A stretch of DNA of 64,000 bases, from the NCBI RefSeq assembly GCF_963678635.1, contig NC_087066.1, positions 67,343,477 through 67,407,476 of the forward strand. Reading direction: 5' to 3'. Below the pieces are notes generated by a model. That model saw only the letters and a program-made list of their open reading frames with translations. It did no database searches and was not told where the DNA came from. Of this stretch, positions 46,751 to 58,900 are shown in pieces. Source of the DNA: Symsagittifera roscoffensis (lineage: Eukaryota; Xenacoelomorpha; Acoela; Convolutidae). The position numbers and the translations under genes were made by a program. Every line of letters starts with the position of its first letter. Position 1 is the first letter of the stretch.

Positions 46751-47289
46751 GAGCTCAGCTTGTAAATAGCAGCGCAAGGGTCATTTGATCCGGCAATCAA
46801 ATGATTGGTGGGCACCATCATTGCCGATGCACCACAACGCTACAAGTTGTTGCAATATAAACTTTCTATCATGTTCAAAGATATAAATCAGATGTTCCCT
46901 CGCAGCAACTTTTTCCAGATGGAACATGGAGAAGTAGTGAGCGCTTCTAAAAAAATTGGTGAATCAATATCGGACAATCAATTAGTCTTTTCCTGTTTAC
47001 CACCATTCCGCATCGACTTCCTGTTTAGTAACTTGTCTTATAAGTCAATGCACTCCTTGGTAGATTATATCGACTTCTGAAAAATTCGCAACAACTTCCA
47101 TGCATATGTGTCAGCCTCACCTTGTACAGCAACTGCCACTGGAGATACACTTTTCAGCCATCTTTTAAGATGATTTTGTTTCGATTGAACATTAAAACTT
47201 CCAACTTTTCAGATGAATATGATTTCAAATTTTTTTTAGATAAACTACTTTTTACGTGGTCTTTGTAAATCAGCTCATTACAAGGCCAA

Positions 47290-47490
47290 ATTGTGCTTTT
47301 TGGGAAACATAAGCGGATTCCGCAAGAAGGACGCTGCTTTTGTTCTTCTTTTGTTCTTTCAATTTTTTTGATCGTTCCGACAAAGTTTTAACATGATTAA
47401 AGACTTGCCTCTGGAATCCAGGACTATACAGACACAATTTTGTTCGTATATTCTGTGCACAGTTTAGCCTCGTAATGCTAGTTTTTCTAG
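47290..47490 (+). repeat. Dispersed repeat, copy 2 (partner at 11,370-11,560)
   Basis: See the copy in intron 1 of receptor gene 1. The shared core is ttgcctctggaatccagga, followed by gtgcacagtttagcctcgta. Its position differs relative to the receptor genes, so it does not derive from their duplication. Confidence 0.55.
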
Positions 47491-50274
47491 CACTCATGTA
47501 AAGTGAAAATTACCTATATTTGATAAATAAAATCAATTGCCTACCTCACTCGATAGCGCCAGCGTTTCTATCGGATCATTTCCCATTTATTTCCATTTAA
47601 AGTTGGGCACTGAATGCCCGTTTTACACTTCTTTTTTCCAGAGTTTCTTGAGACGAAAGTTGTTGTTTTTTTTTTTACAAATTGAAATTTTGTTACATTA
47701 CCTAACCCGTTAAAACCTGCAGCGATTTAATTTTTCGGTGGTAAAAACTTTCTATCGTTGAAATTACTCGCTCGAGAAAGCAAATTGACCCCGCCGTCTA
47801 AATGAACCATAATCTGAATGAACTTCAATGTAAATGATGCATTTTATTTGAGCCCCATTTGCTCAACAGGAGATATTCTAACACAAAGAAGCTGCCAAGA
47901 CCTTAGGTTTTTTTGCTTGTTATCTTAATTGAGCATGATTTGTATCGTAGATATCTGATGGCATTGATTTGGGCAAACACCTTCTGGCTGCTGAAAAGCT
48001 TGGCAGACAGCATTTTTTAAATCTGGCGTCTTAACCCCTTTGAGCATGTCAAGTTTAGCTTACATCATGGCACGGTTGGCAATCCAGTTAAACTGATAAT
48101 GAAAAAACGGATTTTTTAAATCAGTTTTTTGTTTTGTTATTTTTGAACAACTTTTCGGATTGATTGAGAAGCCAATAAATGTTTCGGAAAGATAATAAGT
48201 TCTCTTGCTTTTATGTCAATTTTAAAATCATTTGCAATGACTTTACCCTCTGCGCAGCTACTGATGAAACACATGATTTGGTTCTAAAGATTGTACTTCA
48301 TTCTTAGCTCCTCTTGTAGCCAAAAGAGAGAACAAGAGAGGTGAAAATCAAACATTTGCTTACTTTCTAAATATTTTGACTTTGGGGGGTAACCCACAAA
48401 GCAAGGCTTTGGTTTGTGTCTTTTTGTGTTTTCTCTATAAGATTTGCTCTTGAAAAATAACGTTTAATGAAATCTCTTTTTTGTGATGACATGAGTCGTA
48501 TCTCGTTTGGATTCTGAACCAATTCTATAAGATAATATACACAGAGGGGGAGCAAAGCTTCGCACCACTTGCGATACAACACAAAAAAAAAACATAACAG
48601 AAAAAATGAAGAAAAAAAATTTTAAAAAAATTTTAATTTTTGTTTGTTTCGATAGAAATTCATTTTAGGCAAGCATGCAAGACATTTGAATATCAAATTA
48701 GCAACGAAATGAACTTAAAAGTCCCCCTGAAGCAAGAATGAACAACTCTTGCAATTGCAACTGCAACTAAACTTGCTTTCAGCATAAGCTAATATTTTGA
48801 TGTGGCAACTGAGCCGACAAAATTTGAGTCGGCAAAAGAAAGTAGGGCAATTCAATTTTTACCAGACACTTTTTTCATTTACATAAATATTGATTAAAAC
48901 AGGTTTCAACCCAGACTCGAACCCCAGTGTTTAAGCTGCATAGGCGACGTGGTGACCTTTAGGCAAAATAGAAAAGAACGTCAAAAACTTTAAGAAAAAA
49001 TAAGAAGTGAAAAAATGTGAAAAGAAGAGCAGAATGTCCCGTAAGAAAAATTGTTTACGGGAAAAAAATCTTGTTCCCGATTACAAGACACTTGCTCTCG
49101 CAAGTGTAACGATTGTCCATTTCAGCAATTTCCAACGGTTTCACTTTTACAAAAACTAAATTTCTACTGTTCAATTTCAGCTTGAAGTAATTTGCTTATG
49201 ATAGCTTTTCACTTGAAACAACTCTTGATTCTATTTAAAAATCTTGGCTTTTTGTTGCTGAAAACATGTTTTGTGCTGTTCGCATCGTTTCAAATTTACT
49301 AAAATAAAAGAAAGTTTGATGTTTAATGAATTGAAGTAACAAATAAGAACGAAATCGAATAAAGGTCAATAAACTAAAAGATTTGAAACAATGTAAAAAA
49401 ATGAAACAAAAAAACTTTGCACGCGCATCCAAAACCGCAAACAAGTTACTCCATGTATAAAAAAATACCTATGAATTGTTCCAAATTGCTCTGTATGATT
49501 TTTTACCACCGCGATTAATTTTTTGACCATGCCGCGACTAAACTTTCGACCATGGCGACCATGATACGCTAAATGCAGATTCAGTCCGCAAGAAACCTTT
49601 AACCCATCGCGACCGAAATACGGTGTTTCCAGAATTTGTCGCGACTTAAAACCCTGTCCAGACTATGGATTTCCAATCGCGTAATTATTATTTACACGAC
49701 CGAAAAATCGAAAATTAGTTGCAAACATCGACCCTGGTCAAGAAAATGGTCGCTCTCAGTGAAAAAAACTATCTTTGAAATGACGATTTTATGTTTCTGT
49801 TGTAGCTTTAACACGTTTATTGGACAACATCTTAACTTTGTGAAATAATTACGGCCTTTAGGCTAAAAATAATTCAAAAATTTGCTTGTCTGGTTCCGCG
49901 CTTGTCTTTTATTGGTCTTTTATGTGGTGGCCATTAATGAGCAGAACTGTCTAGGATCAGAAGGGTCCAAAAGCAGAAAAACAAGAAAACTTTTTTCATA
50001 CGGGCTGCTTGATAAAGCAACTTTTAGGTTTGCCAACACTAGCTATGAGTATCTTCATAATTATTTTATATTGACTTTTTCAAAACAAAGATAAATTTTT
50101 TCAAATTTTGCATTACCTATTTGTTTTTTTTTAGTAAAAATGACCATTAAAACTTTTGTTTTCGCTAATTAGTTTCGAAAAATCAATATTTTTTTGTTTA
50201 TCTGCTCTTGAATCCTTTCAGCGTGCAGATCATTCTGCTTATTACTCGACCTCCGTTTCGTATGTTCGCTTCTA
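47491..50274. other. Intergenic AT-rich sequence
   Basis: No supported gene. Minus-strand sequence at about 48,900-48,965 contains ggggttcgagtctggg, like the B box of a tRNA-derived element, but no cloverleaf could be formed. A stretch at 49,500-49,760 is rich in gcgac and cgacc, possibly another decayed tandem repeat. Confidence 0.4.
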
Positions 50275-50704
50275 CAGTGGTGCTGATTTAAATCATCCCG
50301 ACAAAATGAAAATAACTTGAAACTTAAAACGCGTTTTTCTCAAATTGGGATGAGTTTAGGACAAAAAGTGATAAGGAACACTCTTGCCTGCAATTTTACT
50401 AGAATGGGCATGGTGCAAATTGTGTTGCAAAATTCGGGCCCAAACGTTTACCCCAATTTCAAGCATTTTTCACTTAAGAGGCTTGCAGTAATATAGTTTT
50501 GTCTGTAAAAAACCAAATAGGTTTGGAGCATTTTTTTGATTGACAAAGCAAAGCCAAAACTGATCGTTTTTTTTTGGGTAAATTAATGAGCCTAAAATTT
50601 GCAACGCAAATTGCACCATATTAATTTAAGTAAAATTTTAAGCCAGAACGCGTTTTACCTTTTGAGTTTTATTCATTTTGTTCGGATAATTTAAATCAGC
50701 ACTG
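50275..50704. mobile_element. Tc1/mariner-like MITE with long inverted repeats and TA flanks
   Basis: The left end cagtggtgctgatttaaatc and the reverse complement of the right end, cagtgctgatttaaattatc, match with a 3-bp gap and go on through (c/a)gacaaaatgaa. Further in, atggtgcaaattgtgttgca on the left pairs with tgcaacgcaaattgcaccat on the right. The element is flanked by TA on both sides and has CAGTG ends, as in many Tc1/mariner elements. It has no coding capacity. Confidence 0.75.
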
Positions 50705-51112
50705 TATTTAAAAATTCAATGTCCCATCGCTGCTGAATGAAAACTGAATTGAAGTTAAGGCTTAAAATTATGCAAAAAAAACGATCTCAACTCAATTTCA
50801 ACTCTATTTCAGTGTCGCACGGTTAAAAATATTTCAGAAGTTTAACACACTATCCGATACTTTTGTTAAAAACTATATATGCTTCAACTATTTTTTGTTG
50901 AGTTTGAGGCTTTTTAAATTACAAATAGAAATTATAGAAACAAAAAATGTTATTAAAAATTAATAATATGCAGAAGTTATGAACTAAAATAATTTCTTCC
51001 AACTCCTTCCTTCTAATTCCTTTCAATACACAATGGTATACTTAGAATTTGAATTGAAGGTAAACTTTTGGTTTTCATTTTTCTCAATATTTTGAAATAT
51101 TTTGAACTAAAA

Positions 51113-51492
51113 TCAATCCAGCGTCCTCCGACCACGAGCTACTGCATTCAGCGCTCGATTAGTGCCTGGCATTGGGACGGGTTCATTGTCCACAACCAAC
51201 CAGTTATGAGATGCCATCACAGTTGGCATTATTGTGTCAAGCACGATGAAACCAATCGGAACCCTCCACCATAAGTTTTGTTCTTGCGCTGGTTGGTATA
51301 AGCCCCCAGGGAAAAATATGCACTCGTATCTGTACCGAATGTCGTTACGGTGTCCCTCCATTATTCTAAACGCTAGTTCGTCAGTTGTGGGTGCCCATCT
51401 ACCTGCCGGTGCCTTGAAAAAGGAGCCAAACGGATAGAATATGTCCATATCCGGATATATTTTGCATGACACAAACCAACCCGCTCCAAATT
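51113..51492 (-). CDS. Unrecognised gene, last exon
   Basis: The acceptor is tttttttgtttcag. It encodes EFGAGWFVSCKIYPDMDIF, RWAPTTDELAFRIMEG, PGGLYQPAQEQNLWWRV and ends RGRRTLD with TGA. The nearest minus-strand AATAAA I see is about 440 bases downstream (near 50,668), inside the right arm of the MITE at 50.3 kb. Confidence 0.62.
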
Positions 51493-52867
51493 CTGAAACA
51501 AAAAAAATTCTGTTACAAGTAGTTTTGTATCGTGTCCCAGATCCTGAGGGGTGGTCCTTCCTAAGGGGGTTTCTCATGTAAAGCAAGAAACTAGAAAATG
51601 GTCCTTAATTTTTTGAAGGACCCTCATTACTGGATTTTGTAAATGAAAGAAATTTTGCATCCAAATAGCAGAAGTCCCCCTACTTAGAATCTTGCTAAGC
51701 TTAGCTGAACAACAAGGGGCGTGATACATAATTCCTTCTAGCTCCAATTTTTGGGGTCCTAATTATTGATTAATGATCCTGTTTAATTATATAAATCAAA
51801 TTAATTGTTATATTTGTTTCAGGCAAATGAATTTTCGACCTGGTTGATTTTTGTTGGTAAATAAGAGAATGAAATTTTATGATTTATCATAAAAGTTCTT
51901 TTTGTTTTTTCCACAAGCTACATTTACAGAGAGAAAAAGTCGAACACAGTCTGTAGATTAAATCCATTTTCAAATGTCAGAAACAACAGCAGCAGTAGAT
52001 GAATCTGATGCAACAATAGAAACTGAGTTCGTTTATAAAACAAACAAGGAGAGTTTTGCAACAAACCAGCTCAAGTGGTCTTTGTTGTGCAACTGGTCGT
52101 AATTCTAGTTTTTATTTTATTTTGCTCTGAAATTTTCCCACAAAAATTAGTTTGGATAGGAATGTCAGTTCAATTTTTGATTTTATCTGGTTTGGTTGGT
52201 TACGTAAGGTATAACAACCTAAGAATGTGAATAAGGAGATTGATACGGTGGCAAGAGCTCCATGGGAAAAATGTTACCCAGAAATTTGAAACAGAATACG
52301 TTTTCAAACCTTTAAAAGTAAATCTTTTGAATTTTTTTAAGTTCGGGACCGTTCTATAAATGTGCAAAGACTTGCAACCTGCATTTTTAGGAAAAAATGT
52401 TTTTGCCAGATTCATGAATGGGAAGTTCACGAATATCAACAGAATTGAATCTGTAGAAAATTCAAATAGTGTTCTTCTAGTTTTTGACTATTGATGTGAA
52501 GACAGCTATAATGACAAGGCATTTGTTAAATTACCGGCAGCGTGTAGAGACAGAAAGACAGATGAGTTATTTTTAGGAAAAATTTGTGTCAACAAATTCG
52601 ACAGTCGCGTACGATTGATTTAATCACTTCAATCATCATTCTGTTCAAATCGCCTCGTGATCTTCAGCAAATATTTTTTATGGGAAGACAATTAAATATA
52701 TTAAAATTTGTAGAGATGGTTACGAAATGGCTACCAGACTCTTTAACCGGCTTGGACCCCCGTATATCAGATTGGTTGAGATATGGTTCAATTATCACCC
52801 AACCTGGACCGGTAGTTTTTTATTTATCCTAATCCATAGCTGAAACTAATTCGATCGCAAATGATAA

Positions 52868-52936
<69 letters not shown>

Positions 52937-55900
52937 CTATAGAGCAGCATAAAGTACAATTGACACCTGACTAGCTAAGCCGAGCAACTTGAAAAACTTC
53001 GTATTGCGAGAGCAAAAAACTTTTTCGCAAATGTTTGCTCAATGTAGTCAATGGACACGTACTTGTAATAATTGCAATCATCAAATGATTTAAGACAGCA
53101 TATAAAAATACAATCAATCCAAAAACTAGTGTTGTCAGAAAGTATGCAAGTGTTTTCTGAGTAAAAAAAAGATGCCAACTAATGCGACAAATTCATTATT
53201 TCTGCTAAATGTACTTGACAATTTAAAATTGACTGCTGAAGAACTCATTCTAAATCCAAAACACTTAATTGTTAAAGAGCGACCAACTGCTGCACGTATT
53301 TTTTTTATGATAGCAGTTTTAAACACAAAACTAAAAAGCTTAACAATTCTGCCTCAAAGGGCTTAAACCCACTATTTCCTCCTCAAACTAGTGAGATACT
53401 GAAATGAAGCAAACATTTATAAAAACATTGAGCACCACAATAAGAGCGTAAACTGTTAATGGAAATTGAAGAAAAAACTTTCAAATGTGATAAAGATAAA
53501 AAAAGGCCTACCAAATTTGTTTAAGACAGTTGCAAGTCTTGGAGAAAAAAGTTGTTTTAGCAAAAATTATACTTGAAATCATAAAAAACTCAGAAAGGGT
53601 ACCATGAATCATATAAGTGAGTTGCTCTAATTGAAAACTGGTCTTGGGGCTGCAAAATTTTTAAAGGAAATTCAACAACCAACAAAAAACAACTCAATTC
53701 GACGTTTATTATTTTTTTAACTGCTCTTTTAATTAAAAAAAAAAGCTGGAATAAATCAAAATGCCGCCGAACAGCGAGTTCAATCAGCGTCCCTTAACAA
53801 GCAATAACAACGAGAACATGGACTCTCTTAAACCCGCCCATAAGTGCCCGCGCGAGCCTTTCTTCCGGCTTTTTTTTCACATTTTGCTTTCAGGTTGTTT
53901 TTAGTGTCGGTGAAACTTTTTGTTTTTGCTTTTATTTCTCTTAATAATTTTACTACTTCTTTCCTGCGGGTGATAATGGACGTGTTTTTAATGATCCGTA
54001 TTCTCGTTTTTATTGCTTGTTAAGAGACGCTGATTGAGCCGCGTGTTTGGCATCTTGATTTTTACCTGCTTTTCATTCAAAGCTTTTCTAGCCACCGTAT
54101 CAATATCGAGACAGAACACAGAGAAAATAAAGGTTAAAAAAAAGTTTTTTTTATCCGTAGAAGCTACTAGAGGCCCAGCTGAAGCTGGATGTACCTGTTT
54201 GATAAGTTTGAATTTGTTGTAATGATGTGGAATGAAGTAGGTATTGTTTAAAATTGGTAATTTTAAAAATAGGTTATTTTATAAATTAGGTGCTTTTTGA
54301 CAACCCTTTCTACCCATTGAACCCAAAATTTCAGATTGGTTTTCGAGAAAAGACAAAAAATTTGAAAACACGGACAAGAAATCAAGCCATTGACTTTCCG
54401 AGGGTCATAAATTTCCGTTTAATATTTATTTGACGTAACCGTTTATGCAAAAAAAAGCTTCCTTTTATGCAAAAAAAAGCTTTTCTTAACTCCTACTAGA
54501 ATAAAACTAAAGTCTCAGATTTTGTAAGCAGAAAAGTCAAAAATTTCAAAAAAAAGGTCAAAAAATTGGAATAGAGTTTTCCGAGGAATTGACTTTCCGA
54601 GAAACTGACTTTTCCGAGGATCGTAAATTGTTGGTTTAATATTTTTGGGCGAAAGCGCTTATTCTGGAAATTTTACCTAAAGTCACTCTTATTAATGAAA
54701 TCATATCGCAGATACGGGAGGGTAGTTTTTTCGCGAAGTCAAAAAGGTTTAAGAAACATTCAACGTTCGAAAAATTGACTTTTTAAAAACTCATAACTTT
54801 TTGTGGAAGAAAACTAGGCTTAGCGGTTTTTTAGGGGAATTTCAGACAACCTGCTCTACACAATGGAACAAAAAATTCAGATAAGAGTGTAGTTTTAGAA
54901 AAAAATCAAAAAGTTTGAAAAAACGGTCAAAAATTGAAACTTTGGTTTTTCTGAGGAAAACTTTTTTTGTTTTGAAAAATTTGGGCATAGCCGCTAACGC
55001 AGGGGAGAATTTTCCGAAAATTTTGTATCCAGTGAAATCTAGATTTAAGATTTGGTATGGTGACTTTTGAGATTTTGCAAAAAATCAAAAAACATTGGTC
55101 GAAAATTCCTCTCACATACTTTTTCGAAGGCTGTGAAAAGTATGATAAATTATAGAGAATCTAAAAAAGTATGCAGGTAGAACTGGACGGACTTTCCACT
55201 GCTTTTATCTTTTGAAAATCTGCTCAATACTTTTTGAGAAAAACTAATTTAAAAAAATGGAAAAAAATTTTCTAAGCAAAATGCTTTCGAAGAAGATCTC
55301 AATTTGTTTTTATTAAAATACCTGTTTCTATCACATAAGAACAAAAATTGTTCTCGTATTCCATGAGAAATTGAGTAGCTATTTTTGAATAAAACTCCAC
55401 GCGAAAGTTTGGCTCTTGCTCACTCTTGGGAGAACTGCAAACCTCTTAATAGAAAATTCCATTGTCTTAATTGCAAAAATAATGGGAGCAAATAATTTTG
55501 AAGTTGCCGCTGAAGAGACAGTAAGTAGAAAATTATACTGGACGCATAAAAAAATCATATCATTTGCGAAAAAATTCGTAATAAAAACATTTCACAGTGG
55601 GATGTTGGAACAAAAAATCTTAGCGTAAAAGTAGTAGAACAAGATTCATGTAAAGTTGCCAATTTCGTTTTTTTTTTCTACGAATTCATTTTTGTTGATT
55701 TCTTTGGAAAGTTCCAGTTTCGGAAATTATAATTTCATCTTACAACCAAAAAATGTTTCATCACAATTCTCTAGTTAGTTTGAATATCAGACGGATCGTA
55801 ATCTCTGTTACGATGTGCGTGATACCCATCTTAGTTTAAATTTTTCAAGGGAAGATTGCTCTAGTTAGTTTGAATTTCAGACGGACCGTATTCTTAATTT

Positions 55901-58900
55901 GGATGTGCGTGATACCAATTTTAGTTTAAAGCTTCAACTGTTCAAGGGAAGAATTTTTTACGAAACAGTGGAACACAGCAAAAATAGAGAATGACTCAGA
56001 TTAGAAAACAGAATTTTACTTAATTTATCTAACTACTACATTCTCTGTTCTCAAATTGTGAAGTTAGTTTTAACAACCAAATGGTTTACAACACCAATGG
56101 GTAATAGTCTCATAAAGCACAAATCAGAGGCGGATTTAGGGAGGCGGACGAACCACCCCCAAACCCCCCCCCCCCCCCCTCAGGGATTCGACACCCTGCC
56201 GACCCAAAGGGTCCCCCCTTTGGTACTTTTTAAGAAATCCATTTTTGGCCGACCGACCCTAAAAGTTTTCTAAAGGCGCCTTTGGCGCCTATATATTCTA
56301 ATTTTGAGGGGGGAGCACGCGCCGAAAAAACGCAATTTTTGGTCAACATTTTATAAAAAGTGCCTAAAAACGCCTTTTTTGGACTGTTTTTTCAAATTTT
56401 TGCCTGCAGCGCAGAAAATTTTGCCAAAACAGATATTTTTGAAAATCCGCCCCCCCCCCCTCGAGAAAATCCTAGATCCGTCCCTGGCACAAATATCGAA
56501 CGAATTCAACTCGTCGTTAGTGGGTAATGAAGAGGTTTTTGATCGTCATGGTTTTGAAAAATTTCCGGATGATAGAAATTGAAGAAAAAATTTAGTTTTT
56601 GTGGAGAAACTTTTGGCATTGACTCAACAAACCAAAAAAAAAACATAAAGCATTACCTGTATTATATAAAATACACGTAATACGCCAATGGTATTTATTA
56701 AGTAGTTAACGCAACGCCATTTTAGCCAGAGACCGGATGGTTATAGCCTATCTTAACCCATGGAGGTCTCCAACCCACCATCTACTGACCAGATCAGCTC
56801 CAACATCTGCTACTCATTTTTCTAAGTCAAATACGAAACTTCATATCATGCAGATGCTACTCAAACGCCAGTATCGTGAGATTTTTTCCTGAACCAACGG
56901 GTATTCTTGACAAGAAACTCCATAGCTGTTTTGTTCACGAACAAAGCAAAAACAATAAAACTCGAGAAAAAAATTGAGTTTTCTTTCATGGAAAAATGCT
57001 TGTCATACTAATTTCATTTTCTAACAATTTACTGTACCATTCTATTTGTACAAAAATGTATAATACGCGTTTTTACAAGTATTAAAACTTTACGATAAGC
57101 GTTTTTGGTCAACTCAGGAATGTAAAATTAAGTTTTTTAACGTAATTTTTTTAATAATCGCAATAGTTTTTACGTAATTTTTCTTGCAAAATTTAATACC
57201 TCGTTTTGCACTATTTTTTGGAAAGATGGACTTGAATGCTCAAGTGATTGCACATGTACGCTCATGTAAGTTCACCTGTCCAAAAATTTAAATTTAACTT
57301 TTGACAATATTTCGAAATGAGGATTGTGATCTCACAATAGCCAACTTGGGAGTTGAAATGAGCAAACTTGTAAATTAGATATAAAAACTTGTTAAACAAA
57401 TGATTGAACATGTGATTCACATGTGACACGCAGTTTCTCCCGAGGTTCCAATCACTCATACTAAAGTTTGGGCTCATTCAACCCCTCTTCATCAAAAATT
57501 TGAGACAAAATTTCGATTCGGGTTTGATCTAAAGGTTTATATTTTTCTTTGGGATAAAAAACTTTCAGCTGTGTTAGTATATCCACTAACTATCACAGAG
57601 AAATGCAAGAGTTAGTTGAATGAAACTTGACATTGTTCAAGCCACAATAGGAAGTGTTCACTAACCTCGCGAGTGTTGTCTTCTCCAGTCAATGTGCAGT
57701 CTCCAGTGGTCGGCAGGATGATGGTTTCCCGCCACCTGCAGTGTTTCATGCGTTTCCTCATCCCTGCATATACCGTCAGAGTCAGGCCAAGAAGTCATAA
57801 ACTTTGAAAAAGAGCCCCAAATGGTTTGCATCGTGACATCGAAACGTACAGCCCAGAGAAACTCATCTGTAAGAGTTCGGAACCCCACCTATAGCATAAC
57901 ATTAAATATTATCACATCAAATAATTCAAACATCAAGACTTCTTTCCCTTTCTACATTATACAATTTCTGCAATATATACTTGGAAACTAGTTTATAATG
58001 ATAATTGTTCCGACTTTTGTAATGAAAGTAACGGAATATTTTAACTCGGGTGGGTTTTTTTCTTCAGACGAGTTTCGACTTTTCAACCAGATATTTTTGA
58101 AGGATTTTGTTTTTCATAAGATTGTCCTAGGCTTAAATTTGAAAAAATGTTTCACCTGTGATCATTTTGCGTAAAGTTACGGGGGTTTAAAGATTGCCAT
58201 TTTGGCAATTTGGGACAATTAACGCTCGATCTATTTCGCGCTATTAACGCGTAAGCGGAGATTTAATCCGTCGTAGATATTGTTCCAAATTAAAGCGTAT
58301 TTGCCATAATTGTTACTAGGAGCAAAATTCATCACTTTCTAATTAAAATGGCGTGTGAGGGATGATTTTCAAAAAACTCAAATTTTATTTTTTTACATTA
58401 CATTTTTTCTTGTTATTTTTTGATCCACAGACCTTAAAAGGCAGTCGCCTTGTTATGCAAATTCTTGCTATTATATTCGCGCGTTTTCCCCTTATGGGCT
58501 CTTTTCCAGTTTCCCACCCTCCTCGTAAAATTACAAAACAAAGCTGTTCATAAATTCTTCACAAGGCAACTTGCATGTTAGAAATGTTTTAGAAATTTGT
58601 TCACCCGTTCACGTTGACACGTTGTAATGCAGTGTTTATAACATCGAAAGTAATTTTAATTAGACTTTCATCTAATGGATTTCAAAATTCAAAGGGGGAA
58701 CTGGAAAAGAGCCCCATTTTGATATGATATCGTTATCGGCAAAGTACAAGCTTATGCGCTGCGCATACCGAGGTGCTCGACCTATGTATGTGTCGACTTT
58801 GAGAATCGAGCACGTGCAGTTTTGCGATTTTGCGACTGAAATTCCGCTGTCAAGAAGCAATATTAAGTCGAATAAAAATCGTTATCTAATTTTTTTAAAA

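Noticed and set aside
46805-47080. Open frame of 91 codons (MVGTIIADAPQRYK...)
   Set aside because: No splice context, no partner exon and no recognisable domain. The length is possible by chance.
48900-48965. tRNA gene on the minus strand
   Set aside because: A B-box-like ggttcgagtct is present, but the T-arm stem does not pair and no A box or acceptor stem can be formed. At most it is a decayed tRNA-derived element.
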